From positions 19,860 through 83,859 of the forward strand of contig MIBJ01000046.1 in assembly GCA_001829495.1 (NCBI GenBank): a stretch of DNA of 64,000 nucleotides, written 5' to 3'. Made by a program: the position numbers and the translations under genes. Each line of letters starts with the position of its first letter. Position 1 is the first letter of the stretch. This document shows positions 52,622-61,116 of this stretch, one piece after another. Source of the DNA: Spirochaetes bacterium RBG_16_49_21. Its GTDB lineage: Bacteria > Spirochaetota > UBA4802 > UBA5550. A model generated the notes under the pieces. It was not told where the DNA came from, ran no database searches, and saw nothing but the letters and a program-made list of their open reading frames with translations.

Positions 52622-53512
52622 TCACTTTCTACTATAAAGCCCATCATCATTAATTATAATTCCCTTTTCCCGGAGCAGTTCAAGATGCTTTTTCATAATG
52701 GCGCGCTCACCCAGCTCAAAAAAACTTTTCGGCTCCCGGGGCCTTCCATACACGATATGCTCATCGATGATATCCCGCATGGTCCGCGGCGATCGTAAGA
52801 ATTCAAGAAGCTTATTCTCCCTCTTCGATATCACCTCCACATACCGGTCCCATATAGCAGGTCCGGGGCTTTCAAATACGCCCTGCTCATGGCCGGTCAG
52901 CACTATGTGCGCAGGTATCTGCCGTAATCTCTCGATTGACGCGATGGTGTCCGTTATGCTGGAATACCGGTCTCCGTAGTAGGGGCCGAACCGGGTAAGA
53001 TCATAGTCCCCTAAAAACAGCACCCCCGCTTCCTTTATATGAAATGACATGCTGCCCGGGGTATGCCCCGGCGTATGAATTACTTCAACCGTAACCCCGT
53101 TTTCTCTGAAGATGCCGTTTCCCCTGAGAAACCCTGCGGGTTTTCTCGGCCTGAAGTTAAATGTTTTCTCCAACGCGTTCATCCACCATTCCCGGCCGTC
53201 AGGCTTAAGCTCAAACCAGTCCCAATCCATGAACTTGTTGATGTCCGAGATCGGTACCGAGTCCTCCTCTGATATATAAAATGGTATATCGTCAAAAAGA
53301 TCCAGGTGCATGAGGTGGTCCTCGTGGAAGTGGGTGAGCCATACCTGTGTGACGCCTTGTTCCTCTTTGAGGCGGATAAGGCGCTCGCGGTCCGATGCAG
53401 GATCGATCAGCACGCTGTGGCTTTCAATGTAGATCGAGTTGCAAAAGGGGTACCTGCCCTTGTTAAGTCCGGGGATGAATAAAACCGGGCCGAATTTTTT
53501 TTCTTTCATCAT
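52622..53512 (-). CDS. MBL-fold metallo-hydrolase
   Basis: A 296-residue protein of the metallo-beta-lactamase fold. The first metal motif HxHxDH is HFHEDH at 61-66, the second histidine is in IHTPGHTPGSMSFH, and FLGDYDLTRFGPYY carries the bridging aspartate. A C-terminal helical tail (RDIIDEHIVYGRP, LGERAIMKKHLELLREKGII) resembles the LACTB2-type winged-helix addition. The substrate is unknown. It runs opposite to the GDPD gene, converging with about 100 bp between them. Confidence 0.88.
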   Translation of the reverse strand: MMKEKKFGPVLFIPGLNKGRYPFCNSIYIESHSVLIDPASDRERLIRLKEEQGVTQVWLTHFHEDHLMHLDLFDDIPFYISEEDSVPISDINKFMDWDWFELKPDGREWWMNALEKTFNFRPRKPAGFLRGNGIFRENGVTVEVIHTPGHTPGSMSFHIKEAGVLFLGDYDLTRFGPYYGDRYSSITDTIASIERLRQIPAHIVLTGHEQGVFESPGPAIWDRYVEVISKRENKLLEFLRSPRTMRDIIDEHIVYGRPREPKSFFELGERAIMKKHLELLREKGIIINDDGLYSRK

Positions 53513-53644
53513 GCCTTCTTCCGACAGGTTCCGGACGCCGCTCCTTCAGCCAAAAATGTATGCGGTCGGCAGGAGGATATGTCAAGCTCAACAGGAGATT
53601 TAATTCAAGTCCACAAATATATCATGCATGGATTGGAAAAATAA

Positions 53645-53672
53645 TTGACATTATGTTGATAATGTTTATTTA
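53645..53672 (+). promoter_or_regulatory. Candidate promoter of the beta-propeller lipoprotein gene
   Basis: A perfect TTGACA (53645-53650) is followed after 16 nt by TATTTA (53667-53672), 59 nt before the ATG at 53731. Confidence 0.4.
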
Positions 53673-53730
53673 GCAGTAAAGTGAAATTGATAGGTGAAGA
53701 AGGTGACTCTGCATGAGGAGGGGTAAGTAA

Positions 53731-55269
53731 ATGAAAAAGAAATCCATAGCTTTCATTCTAATTTTCCTCGCCTCCCTTTTTTCAAATTGCAGTTCCTGTT
53801 CCTGCAAGAGCGGGAGGAACAAATCTTTTCTTCTTCTTTTAGGTTCAAACGGAAGTACGTCTGAGGTTGGTACGTCTCCCGGTGAGGAGAGTGATACGTC
53901 TACCGGTGAGGACCTCTGGGCGCGGTCGGTTTCGCCGCCCGGGTCGAATAACTCCGAGTTCAAATCCGTATCAGCCGGAAGCGATGGGATCTATGCTGCA
54001 GGGTATATCATGGGCACTGGTGTATATAATTTCGGCGGTCCGACGGCACAAGGCACTTGTTCATTGAATAATGTGGTGCTGGTAAAGTACGACACCAACG
54101 GTGAGGCGCAATGGGCGAGGTCGGTTTTGTCCGGATCAAGTACCTCAGTGTTCAATTCCGTGTCAGTCGGAAGCGAGGGAGTGTATGCTGTTGGAAGTAT
54201 CTATGGCACCGGTGAGTATAAATTTGGCGAGAAGACTGTAAACGTCGATTCCGATGGTTATAATGCGGTGCTGGTGAAATACAACACTAACGGCGAGGTG
54301 CAATGGGTGAGCTCGGTTTCGCCCGGATCGAAGTCTTCATTGTTTCATTGCGTATCGGTCGGAAGCGACGGGATCTATGCTGCCGGGTATATTGTTGGCA
54401 AAGATCTATATTCTTTCGGCACACAGAGCGTGAGCGGCGCTTCCGATAATTATAATGCGGTGCTGGTGAAGTACGACACCGACGGAAACACGGTCTGGGC
54501 GAAGTCAGTTTCGGACGGACCGGCATCTGGTCTTTCAAGGTTTTATTCCGTATCAGCCGGAAACGATGGGATTTATGTTGCCGGATATATCTTGGGCATT
54601 GACGAGTATAAATTTGGTGATAAGAGCGTAAACGGCGCTTTCGGTGGCGGTGATAATGCGGTGCTGGTGAAGTACGACACCAACGGCGTGGCGCAATGGG
54701 CGAAGTCGGTTTCAGCCGGATCGGGTCCCTCAAAATTCAATTCCGTATCAGTCAGAAGCGGTGGGATTTATGCCGCAGGATATATCTTTGGCATCGACGA
54801 GTATAAATTCGGTGATAAGAGCGTAAACGGCGCTTTCGGTGGCGATGATAATGCGGTGCTGGTGAAGTACGACACCAACGGCGTGGCACAATGGGCGAAG
54901 TCGGTTTCAGCCGGATCGGGTCCCTCAGAGTTCAATTCCGTATCAGTCAGAAGCGGTGGGATCTATGCTTCAGGATATATTGTTGGTATCGGCCCCTATA
55001 CCTTTGGTACCCAGACAGTTAATGCCATTAATGCCATCAACACGTGCTCTAATGTAGTGTTGGTAAAGTACGATATTAGCGGAAATTCGCTCTGGGCAAG
55101 GTCGGTTTCGGACGCAACAAAAGATTCAGAGTTTTATTCTTCATCAGCCGGAAGCAGCGGGATCTATGCTGCGGGGTATATAAATGACACCGGCAACTAT
55201 ACCTTCGGCACACAGACAGCGAACGGCGCTCACTCTTTCTATAACGTGGTACTGGTAAAGTATAAATGA
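53731..55269 (+). CDS. Lipoprotein with seven SBBP-type beta-propeller repeats
   Basis: A 512-residue protein. The signal peptide ends in a lipobox-like FSNC with further cysteines (SNCSSCSC), so it is probably lipidated at about Cys20. After a linker of about 45 residues, seven repeats of about 62-68 residues follow, each starting with a W-A-(K/R)-S-V motif, then SVS.GS.GIYAAGYI, a Y.FG turn, and NAVLVKYDTNG. Seven units predict a seven-bladed beta-propeller, as for SBBP-repeat proteins of spirochaetes. GGAGGGG gives a strong ribosome binding site. It is likely surface- or periplasm-exposed; the ligand is unknown. Confidence 0.85.
   Translation: MKKKSIAFILIFLASLFSNCSSCSCKSGRNKSFLLLLGSNGSTSEVGTSPGEESDTSTGEDLWARSVSPPGSNNSEFKSVSAGSDGIYAAGYIMGTGVYNFGGPTAQGTCSLNNVVLVKYDTNGEAQWARSVLSGSSTSVFNSVSVGSEGVYAVGSIYGTGEYKFGEKTVNVDSDGYNAVLVKYNTNGEVQWVSSVSPGSKSSLFHCVSVGSDGIYAAGYIVGKDLYSFGTQSVSGASDNYNAVLVKYDTDGNTVWAKSVSDGPASGLSRFYSVSAGNDGIYVAGYILGIDEYKFGDKSVNGAFGGGDNAVLVKYDTNGVAQWAKSVSAGSGPSKFNSVSVRSGGIYAAGYIFGIDEYKFGDKSVNGAFGGDDNAVLVKYDTNGVAQWAKSVSAGSGPSEFNSVSVRSGGIYASGYIVGIGPYTFGTQTVNAINAINTCSNVVLVKYDISGNSLWARSVSDATKDSEFYSSSAGSSGIYAAGYINDTGNYTFGTQTANGAHSFYNVVLVKYK
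54601..54990 (+). repeat. Near-identical tandem DNA repeat, 195-bp period, in the propeller gene
   Basis: Blocks starting at 54601 and 54796 (GACGAGTATAAAT) are nearly identical through about 195 bp, whereas the other blades differ widely. This points to a recent blade duplication or gene conversion within the gene. Confidence 0.75.
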
Positions 55270-55532
55270 TTTATGCTTTTCCGTACCGATTGCGCGCTCT
55301 TTTTTTCTTGACAAAAATCATTCTTTGCGGACGTGTTGGGCAGGTTATTTTACATTAAAGCGCATCAATCCAAAGACTCGAATGGCATAATGTAAAATCA
55401 TTATATATAAAATTTTCCACATAACGTTCTCTGCAATCAGTTACGAGAAAGCACTCATGGGATTGTTTTTCCCATTGGTTTTTCGGGCATTCATCCATAA
55501 TATCGCTTTCACGGAAAAGGGGGTATTTTACC

Positions 55533-57278
55533 ATGGGAAGATTTCTTGAATTCAGAAACATGCGATCATTTGCATCGGCTTTTATTCTCATGACTATGTT
55601 TGCGGTCGGCTGTGACCAGAACAAGAAGCAGAATCTTCTGGGTTTTTTGGGGGGATTCTCGTCTTCATCCGAAGAGAAGCTGGTCCCTGATAACCCGACT
55701 CCTGAACAGATCGGCAAAATACCTGAAGCGACCGTGAAGCTGATGCCTCCGGAGTCCTATGCCGGCAGGGCCGTCATGTCAAACTCCGCTGAATCGACCG
55801 CGACCCTCACGCCGGCTCAGATCACGGCGACATTAAAGCCCGGCGAATCCCTTTCGGAGCATAAAGTGGCTTATATACCGGGAGCGCCCCCCCAAGGCGA
55901 TCTGCTTCTTTCCTTTGATCTTACCGGAAGCATGGGGGGCGAGCTTTCCAACGTCAAGGTCAATTCAATCAACATCATGAATGCGGTGCGGAGCGTCATA
56001 CCGGATATGAATTTCGGCGTAGCGTCTCATATGGACTACAACGGCAGTTTCAGCGGATGCGGATATTCTTCCATATACGGAGCATCAACCGATTATCCGT
56101 ATCAGCTCAAGCAGGGGCTGACTGATGATACCGGTATTGTGCAGTCCGCCATAAACGGTCTGAATTTAGGCTACGGCGCTGATGGTCCCGAGGATTATAC
56201 CAGGGTATTTTTTGAAAGCTACAGTGACCCGGGCATGGCTTGGCGTTCCGGTTCCAAGAAGATAATGCTCGCGTGGCTTGATTCGGTTCCGCACGACTGC
56301 AACTTCGGCGGGTGCACAGGCTTGATCGGCTCGACGGGTCCCGATCCGGGCAGGGATGAGGTTGTAGGCACCTCTGATGATTTGAGCATTCCCGATGTTT
56401 TGAGCGAGATGGCCGCGAATAACATCACGCTTATTGTTTTATACAGCGGAGCCGCGACAAATTATTTCGATCTTTGGAAATGCTATGCCGCAATAACCGG
56501 CGGGGATGCGATTAAAATAAATTCCGACGGCACGATCCCCGGGGGGACGGACGTCGGCACCTTTATAGCGGATCTGATCAAAAAGGAGGTCTCTCATATC
56601 GATGACCTGACGCTTAAGGTCTGCACGCCCGGTTTTGAGGGTTGGCTCACGTCCGTGACCCCGGCCCAATATACCGATATCGATTTTGATACGCCAAAAA
56701 CATTTGAATACGATATTACCATCACCGTTCCCGAGGGCACGGAATCCGGAGAATACAATTTTGAGGTCCGCCTGGAAGGCGACGGAGTAGTTTACGCCAA
56801 ACAACAGGTTGCAATCACCGTCGTGTCCTGCGTTGAGGGCGTTAAAGTCCGAATAAAACCGGATACCTTCAATACTCACGGGTACGATCATTATTTCTGT
56901 TTCTCTAAAGACTTTCACCACAGCTTCCCCCACTGTTATAGAGGCAGATGCTGGGTTACCGGGCGCGTCAGCCTCCCGTCCGGTTATACGCATAAAGACA
57001 TCGCCGGAGGCGAGATCGTATCAATAGGCGGCGTGCCGACTTCCATTGTCGCAAAATACAAGCACCGCGGCAAGCTGATGTTCAGCGCAAGTGAATTTGC
57101 GGAGGTCGCGCGTACGTTAATTCCTGAAGGGGAGCACAGGGTAAAGGACGTGCCTGTTTGCGTTGTCGTCTATTTTACGGATGGAACGAAATCGTGCTCG
57201 TCCGGTGATACCATTGATCTCGTCAATGAGTGGTGCGACCATCACCACCGCCATCATAAGGAATGCCCTTCTCATTGA
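55533..57278 (+). CDS. Lipoprotein with von Willebrand factor A (VWA) domain
   Basis: A 581-residue protein. The signal peptide ends in the lipobox MFAVGC, so it should be lipidated. Residues about 118-360 form a VWA domain with the MIDAS motif DLTGSMGG (SFDLTGSMGG) and a later DGPEDY block, followed by beta-rich segments (PEGTESGEYNFEVRLEGDG) and a C-terminal domain ending in a His/Cys-rich tail, CDHHHRHHKECPSH. VWA lipoproteins mediate metal-dependent adhesion or complex formation. AAGGGGG precedes the ATG. It follows the propeller lipoprotein gene by about 260 bp. Confidence 0.85.
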   Translation: MGRFLEFRNMRSFASAFILMTMFAVGCDQNKKQNLLGFLGGFSSSSEEKLVPDNPTPEQIGKIPEATVKLMPPESYAGRAVMSNSAESTATLTPAQITATLKPGESLSEHKVAYIPGAPPQGDLLLSFDLTGSMGGELSNVKVNSINIMNAVRSVIPDMNFGVASHMDYNGSFSGCGYSSIYGASTDYPYQLKQGLTDDTGIVQSAINGLNLGYGADGPEDYTRVFFESYSDPGMAWRSGSKKIMLAWLDSVPHDCNFGGCTGLIGSTGPDPGRDEVVGTSDDLSIPDVLSEMAANNITLIVLYSGAATNYFDLWKCYAAITGGDAIKINSDGTIPGGTDVGTFIADLIKKEVSHIDDLTLKVCTPGFEGWLTSVTPAQYTDIDFDTPKTFEYDITITVPEGTESGEYNFEVRLEGDGVVYAKQQVAITVVSCVEGVKVRIKPDTFNTHGYDHYFCFSKDFHHSFPHCYRGRCWVTGRVSLPSGYTHKDIAGGEIVSIGGVPTSIVAKYKHRGKLMFSASEFAEVARTLIPEGEHRVKDVPVCVVVYFTDGTKSCSSGDTIDLVNEWCDHHHRHHKECPSH

Positions 57279-57294
57279 GGGGCTGATTTTTTGC

Positions 57295-57355
57295 CGCGGC
57301 GGTTACAATTCACCGGCTTATTTTGATCTTCGTCGGGCGTCAAATAACCGCCGCG
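57295..57355. repeat. Perfect 11-bp inverted repeat with long spacer
   Basis: CGCGGCGGTTA (57295-57305) and TAACCGCCGCG (57345-57355) are exact complements, 39 nt apart, between the VWA gene and the dehydratase-like gene. It could be a terminator-like structure, a regulatory site or a repeat element. Confidence 0.5.
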
Positions 57356-57492
57356 CGATCCTCCTATCGATCCCGTTTCTCGCGCTTCTCCATGAGCTGC
57401 CGAACGGCCTTCTTGATTTTTTTATTGTTAATTTAAGCTGCTTAGTTTTTCATGAGGGGAGTGCATAAATTATAATCAAAAGGAGGCAATAT

Positions 57493-58929
57493 ATGGGACT
57501 GCGTACAGTCGATGAATACAAGAAAAGTCTGCGGGACGGCAGGCGGGTTTACATCCGCGGCGAGAAGGTGGAGGATATCACCGTCCATCCCATTTTAGGC
57601 GTTGCGGTCGATACCGTGGCTCAGGGGTATGCGCTTACCGGTTCTAAAGAGGCTGAGATCAAAAACCTGTTTACCGCCCCCCATCCCCAAACGGGGGAGC
57701 CCATCAATCGTTTTTTTGTTACGCCGAATAACCCGGAGGACCTTGCCTACCGCACCCGGATGATTCAGCGCTCCATCGAGCTGACCGGCGGGCTGCCGTT
57801 CGGCAAGGAAATCGGCACTGACTGCCTGAACGCCGCTTTCGTGGTCGCCGGGCAGATGGGCAAGAAGCAGTATCAGGATAACGCGCGTAACTTTCTTGAG
57901 CATGTGCGCACGCATGATCTATCGATGTGCGGCGCGGTCACCTGCGTCAAGGGAGACCGGTCCAAAGAGCCATCCAAGCAGAAGCACCCGGATTACTATG
58001 TCCATGTGGTGGACAAAAACAAGGAAGGGATCGTGGTCAAGGGCGCGAAGATCCATATCACCAGCGCGCCTGCGGCGAACGAGATCATTGTGGTGCCGAC
58101 CCGCCAGATGCGGGAGGACGAGGGGGATTACGCGGTCAGTTTCGCCGTGCCTGCCAACACCAAGGGTATCGTGTTCATCTGCAGGGCGGGCAGGGGCGCG
58201 TGGAGCAAGCATGAATTTCATCCTGATTCTCCGGCACGCGAGCTCACCGAGGCGATGATCGTGTTCGACAACGTGTTCGTGCCCTGGGACCGGGTTTTCA
58301 TGTGCGGCGAGTGGCAATACTCCATGCTCCTGGCCTATACCTTCGCGACCTTCCACCGCTTTACCGCCATAAGCTATAAAGTACCGCTGGTGGAGGCAAT
58401 GGCCGGGTGCGCGGTTGCCATGGCTGAATACAACGGCCTGGACCGGGTGGGACATATCCGCGATAAGATCGCGGATATCGCCGGTTACGTGGAAACCCTT
58501 AAGGCGCTGACTAACGCATCCGCCAAAGATCCGGTCATGTATGGGGATATCGCCGTTCCCAATCCCCTGATCGCGAATATGGCCAAGCTCCATTTTGCGG
58601 GCAAGTACCACGACTTTATCAGATTGATCCAGGACATCGCCGGAGGGATCATCGCAACGGCGCCGGACCGGCAGGATTGGGAGAATCCGGAAATTCACGA
58701 CTACCTGGAGCACTATCTCGGCGGCTCGGCAAAATACAGCACCGAAGACCGCCTGAAAATGATCCATGCCACCATGCGCTTCGCCTGTTCCCATGAGTCG
58801 GCCTTCCATGAGGTGACCACGGTCCACGCCGAGGGCTCCATGGCTGCGCAGAAGATGATGATCCTTGCCGAAGCGCCTCTGGAGAGATACAAGCAGATGG
58901 CCAGGGCTGCTGCGGGAATCGCTTCATGA
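57493..58929 (+). CDS. 4-hydroxyphenylacetate-3-hydroxylase / 4-hydroxybutyryl-CoA dehydratase family protein lacking Fe-S ligands
   Basis: A 478-residue protein of the HpaB/AbfD flavoprotein superfamily (acyl-CoA dehydrogenase fold). Blocks shared with 4-hydroxybutyryl-CoA dehydratase are KGDRS, VVKGAKIHIT, DYAVSFAVPA, VFDNVFVPWDRVFMCGEWQY and the helical VGHIRDKIADIAGYVETL. The [4Fe-4S] ligands (Cys99, Cys103, His292 and Cys299 in the Clostridium enzyme) correspond by my alignment to about Leu101, Lys105, His288 and Tyr295, so only the histidine remains. A CX4C pair is at Cys146 and Cys151. It may be a CoA-ester isomerase/dehydratase variant or an FADH2-type hydroxylase. AGGAGG is upstream, and it converges with a CoA ligase gene. 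Confidence 0.8.
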   Translation: MGLRTVDEYKKSLRDGRRVYIRGEKVEDITVHPILGVAVDTVAQGYALTGSKEAEIKNLFTAPHPQTGEPINRFFVTPNNPEDLAYRTRMIQRSIELTGGLPFGKEIGTDCLNAAFVVAGQMGKKQYQDNARNFLEHVRTHDLSMCGAVTCVKGDRSKEPSKQKHPDYYVHVVDKNKEGIVVKGAKIHITSAPAANEIIVVPTRQMREDEGDYAVSFAVPANTKGIVFICRAGRGAWSKHEFHPDSPARELTEAMIVFDNVFVPWDRVFMCGEWQYSMLLAYTFATFHRFTAISYKVPLVEAMAGCAVAMAEYNGLDRVGHIRDKIADIAGYVETLKALTNASAKDPVMYGDIAVPNPLIANMAKLHFAGKYHDFIRLIQDIAGGIIATAPDRQDWENPEIHDYLEHYLGGSAKYSTEDRLKMIHATMRFACSHESAFHEVTTVHAEGSMAAQKMMILAEAPLERYKQMARAAAGIAS

Positions 58930-60228
58930 TTACCGGTTGTCGACCACCGGCTTCACCGCGCCCCCGGCTGTAGTGTGGAGGGTTTCCTGCTCCACAAAGG
59001 TGACCTTCGCGGCCGCTCCCAGCTCCCGCTCGACGCTTGCGGCCATGGTGTTTTTTAACCCGAGGAGCTTCCGCACTTCATCGTCGAACATGTTGTCAAG
59101 CACGGCGACCTTGATCTCGATCAGGTCCTCGCCGTCATGGTTGTCGATGACGATCTGGAAATCGGGTTCGATTCCCGTGGTTTTTTTCAGAACCTCGCCG
59201 ATCTGCGCCGGAAAGATATTGATACCGTTGATCACGACCATGTCGTCGGTCCGGGAGCCCACCCGTCGCATGCGCAGGGTTGAGCGGCCGCAGGCGCAGG
59301 CTCCCTCCATGATAGACGACAAGTCGCCGGTGCGGTATCGGATAAGCGGGAATCCCTCGCGGGTGATCGTGGTGATGACCAGCTCCCCCTCCTCGCCTGG
59401 CCGGAGATGCTCTCCTTTCTGCGGGTCTACGATCTCGACGATATAGTGATCCTCGTTGATGTGGAGCCCGCTCTTCCGGCTGCACTCGCCCGATACGCCC
59501 GGACCCATCATCTCGTTTACGCCGTAGATGTTGTAGGCGGAGAGGTGAAGCTGTTCCTCGATCCTGGACCTGGTGGCCTCGCCCCACGGCTCCGCGCCGA
59601 AGAGCCCGGTTTTTAAATTGAGCTCGTCCGGATGGATCCCCATCTCCCGCAGATTTCCGGCTATGCGAAGCGCGTAGCTCGGCGTGGACAAAAGCACCGT
59701 GGTCTTATAGTCCTTCATGATGTGTATCTGCCGCTGGATATTGCCCGACTGCGACGATGGTATGACCGATGCTCCCAGCTTTTCAGCGCCGTAATGGATC
59801 CCGAACCCGCCCGTGAACATGGCGTAGTCAAAGGCGATCTGCGCGAAATCGTTCTCGGTAACGCCTGCCGCGGCAAGCACGCGGGCCACCTGCTCGGACC
59901 AGTTCTGGATGTCGTTCCGCGTGTATCCGATGGCTATGGGCTTGCCGGTTCTCCCGGTCGTGGAATGGATGCGTACGATGTCCCTCAGGGGTACGGCGAA
60001 CATGTTGTAGGGATAGCTCTTTCGCAGATCGTCCTTGGTCGTGAAGGGCAGGTGAGCGATGTCCCTGATGTTTTTTATCTTCTCGATATTTATCCTGTTT
60101 TCGTCGAACATGCTCTTATAAAAAGCCACGTTCCGGTACACCCGGTTGAGGGTGGTCTGCAGCCGCTCGATCTGGAGCTGTTCGAGCTCGTCGCGCGGCA
60201 TGGTTTCGTATCTGGCGTTGTATAACAT
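58930..60228 (-). CDS. paaK: Phenylacetate-CoA ligase-like adenylate-forming enzyme
   Basis: A 432-residue ANL-family enzyme. Motifs: the P-loop-like STTGRTGKPIAIGYTRNDI, the A5-type GVNEMMGPGVSGEC, the A7 YRTGDLSSI and the RVGSRTDDMVVINGINIFPAQIGEVL hinge at the C-terminus. The ATG at 60228 with GGAGG five bases before it is chosen over the ATG at 60240. It forms acyl-AMP and then the CoA thioester of an aromatic or similar acid. Its stop abuts the stop of the dehydratase-like gene with no spacer. It follows the second Liv operon on the same strand. Confidence 0.88.
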   Translation of the reverse strand: MLYNARYETMPRDELEQLQIERLQTTLNRVYRNVAFYKSMFDENRINIEKIKNIRDIAHLPFTTKDDLRKSYPYNMFAVPLRDIVRIHSTTGRTGKPIAIGYTRNDIQNWSEQVARVLAAAGVTENDFAQIAFDYAMFTGGFGIHYGAEKLGASVIPSSQSGNIQRQIHIMKDYKTTVLLSTPSYALRIAGNLREMGIHPDELNLKTGLFGAEPWGEATRSRIEEQLHLSAYNIYGVNEMMGPGVSGECSRKSGLHINEDHYIVEIVDPQKGEHLRPGEEGELVITTITREGFPLIRYRTGDLSSIMEGACACGRSTLRMRRVGSRTDDMVVINGINIFPAQIGEVLKKTTGIEPDFQIVIDNHDGEDLIEIKVAVLDNMFDDEVRKLLGLKNTMAASVERELGAAAKVTFVEQETLHTTAGGAVKPVVDNR

Positions 60229-60258
60229 AGCGTCCTCCATACTCCGGGATGACCCCCC

Positions 60259-60276
60259 TGTCCCCCTGAGGGGGCA
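60259..60276 (-). repeat. GC-rich hairpin between livF and paaK
   Basis: CCCCC (60262-60266) and GGGGG (60270-60274) pair over a TGA loop, with a TG/CA extension, in the gap of about 150 bp between the livF stop and the paaK start. It may partly terminate or stabilise the transcript. There is no long T-run. Confidence 0.4.
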
Positions 60277-60381
60277 CGAGGAAATTGACTCCTTTTAAAA
60301 CCATATCTCTATCGTCTCTTCTATTCCCTCATTCCCTTTTCTTACACATTTGTGGGCAGAAGTTAGCCGAGGGGTTGGGGG

Positions 60382-61116
60382 CTAGTCACTTATGCTCTTA
60401 TAATCTTTCCCCAGATACGCCCGCTGTACGTCATGGTTGTTCAGGAGCTCTTCAGCCGTCCCTTCCAGGAGCATCTGGCCTGTTTCAATCACGTAGCCCC
60501 GGTCCGCGATGCGGAGAGCGGCGCGGGCATTCTGTTCAACGAGGAGTACGGTGTTTCCCGCGTCCCGCAGCTTGCGTATCTCTTCAAAGATGTTTTTCAT
60601 GATGATGGGCGCCAGGCCCATGGACGGCTCATCCAGCATGATGAGCCTCGGCCGCGCCATGAGCGCCCGGCCGATTGCGAGCATCTGCTGCTCGCCGCCG
60701 GACAGGGTCCCGGCAAGCTGCGCCTCCCGCTCCCTGAGGCGCGGGAAGATCCGGTATACGGCATCGAGCTCGGCTTCGATGTCCGTATACCGGCTGCCGC
60801 GGAGCCGGATATAGGCCCCCAGTATGAGGTTCTCGCGAACGGTCATTGTGCCGAAGATCATCCTTCCCTCCGGTACCAGGGAGCATCCTGCTGCCACGAT
60901 TTTCTCCGGCCGGGCCGCGCTGATGTCCCTGCCGCCGAACAGGATACCCCCCTCCTGCGCCTTCACGATTCCGGCCACAGTGCGCAGCAGGGTGCTTTTT
61001 CCGGAGCCGTTGCCGCCGATAATGGTCACGATCTCTCCCGCGTTCACGTGGAGGGATACCCCTTTCAGGACCGTAAGCTTCCCGTAGCCGGAATTAAGGT
61101 TCAGCACCCTAAGCAT
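60382..61116 (-). CDS. livF: ABC transporter ATP-binding protein LivF (second operon)
   Basis: A 244-residue ATPase with Walker A GGNGSGKST, signature LSGGEQQMLAIGRAL and Walker B MLDEPSMGLAP. It starts with VLNLNSGYGKLTVLKGV. It overlaps livG by 8 bp. With livG, livM and livH it forms a leftward operon; the binding protein gene is not visible before the window edge and may lie beyond 63900. The paaK gene follows about 150 bp downstream. Confidence 0.93.
   Translation of the reverse strand: MLRVLNLNSGYGKLTVLKGVSLHVNAGEIVTIIGGNGSGKSTLLRTVAGIVKAQEGGILFGGRDISAARPEKIVAAGCSLVPEGRMIFGTMTVRENLILGAYIRLRGSRYTDIEAELDAVYRIFPRLREREAQLAGTLSGGEQQMLAIGRALMARPRLIMLDEPSMGLAPIIMKNIFEEIRKLRDAGNTVLLVEQNARAALRIADRGYVIETGQMLLEGTAEELLNNHDVQRAYLGKDYKSISD

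Noticed and set aside
53880..55269. Repeats suggestive of a CRISPR or satellite array
   Set aside because: The repeats are in frame, about 195 bp long and translate into propeller blades; there are no spacers.
57493..58929. Straight annotation as 4-hydroxybutyryl-CoA dehydratase (abfD)
   Set aside because: Three of the four cluster-ligand positions are changed, so the function cannot be carried over by homology.
59632..60225. A 197-residue plus-strand frame
   Set aside because: It is antisense to the phenylacetate-CoA ligase-like gene and has no recognisable domain.
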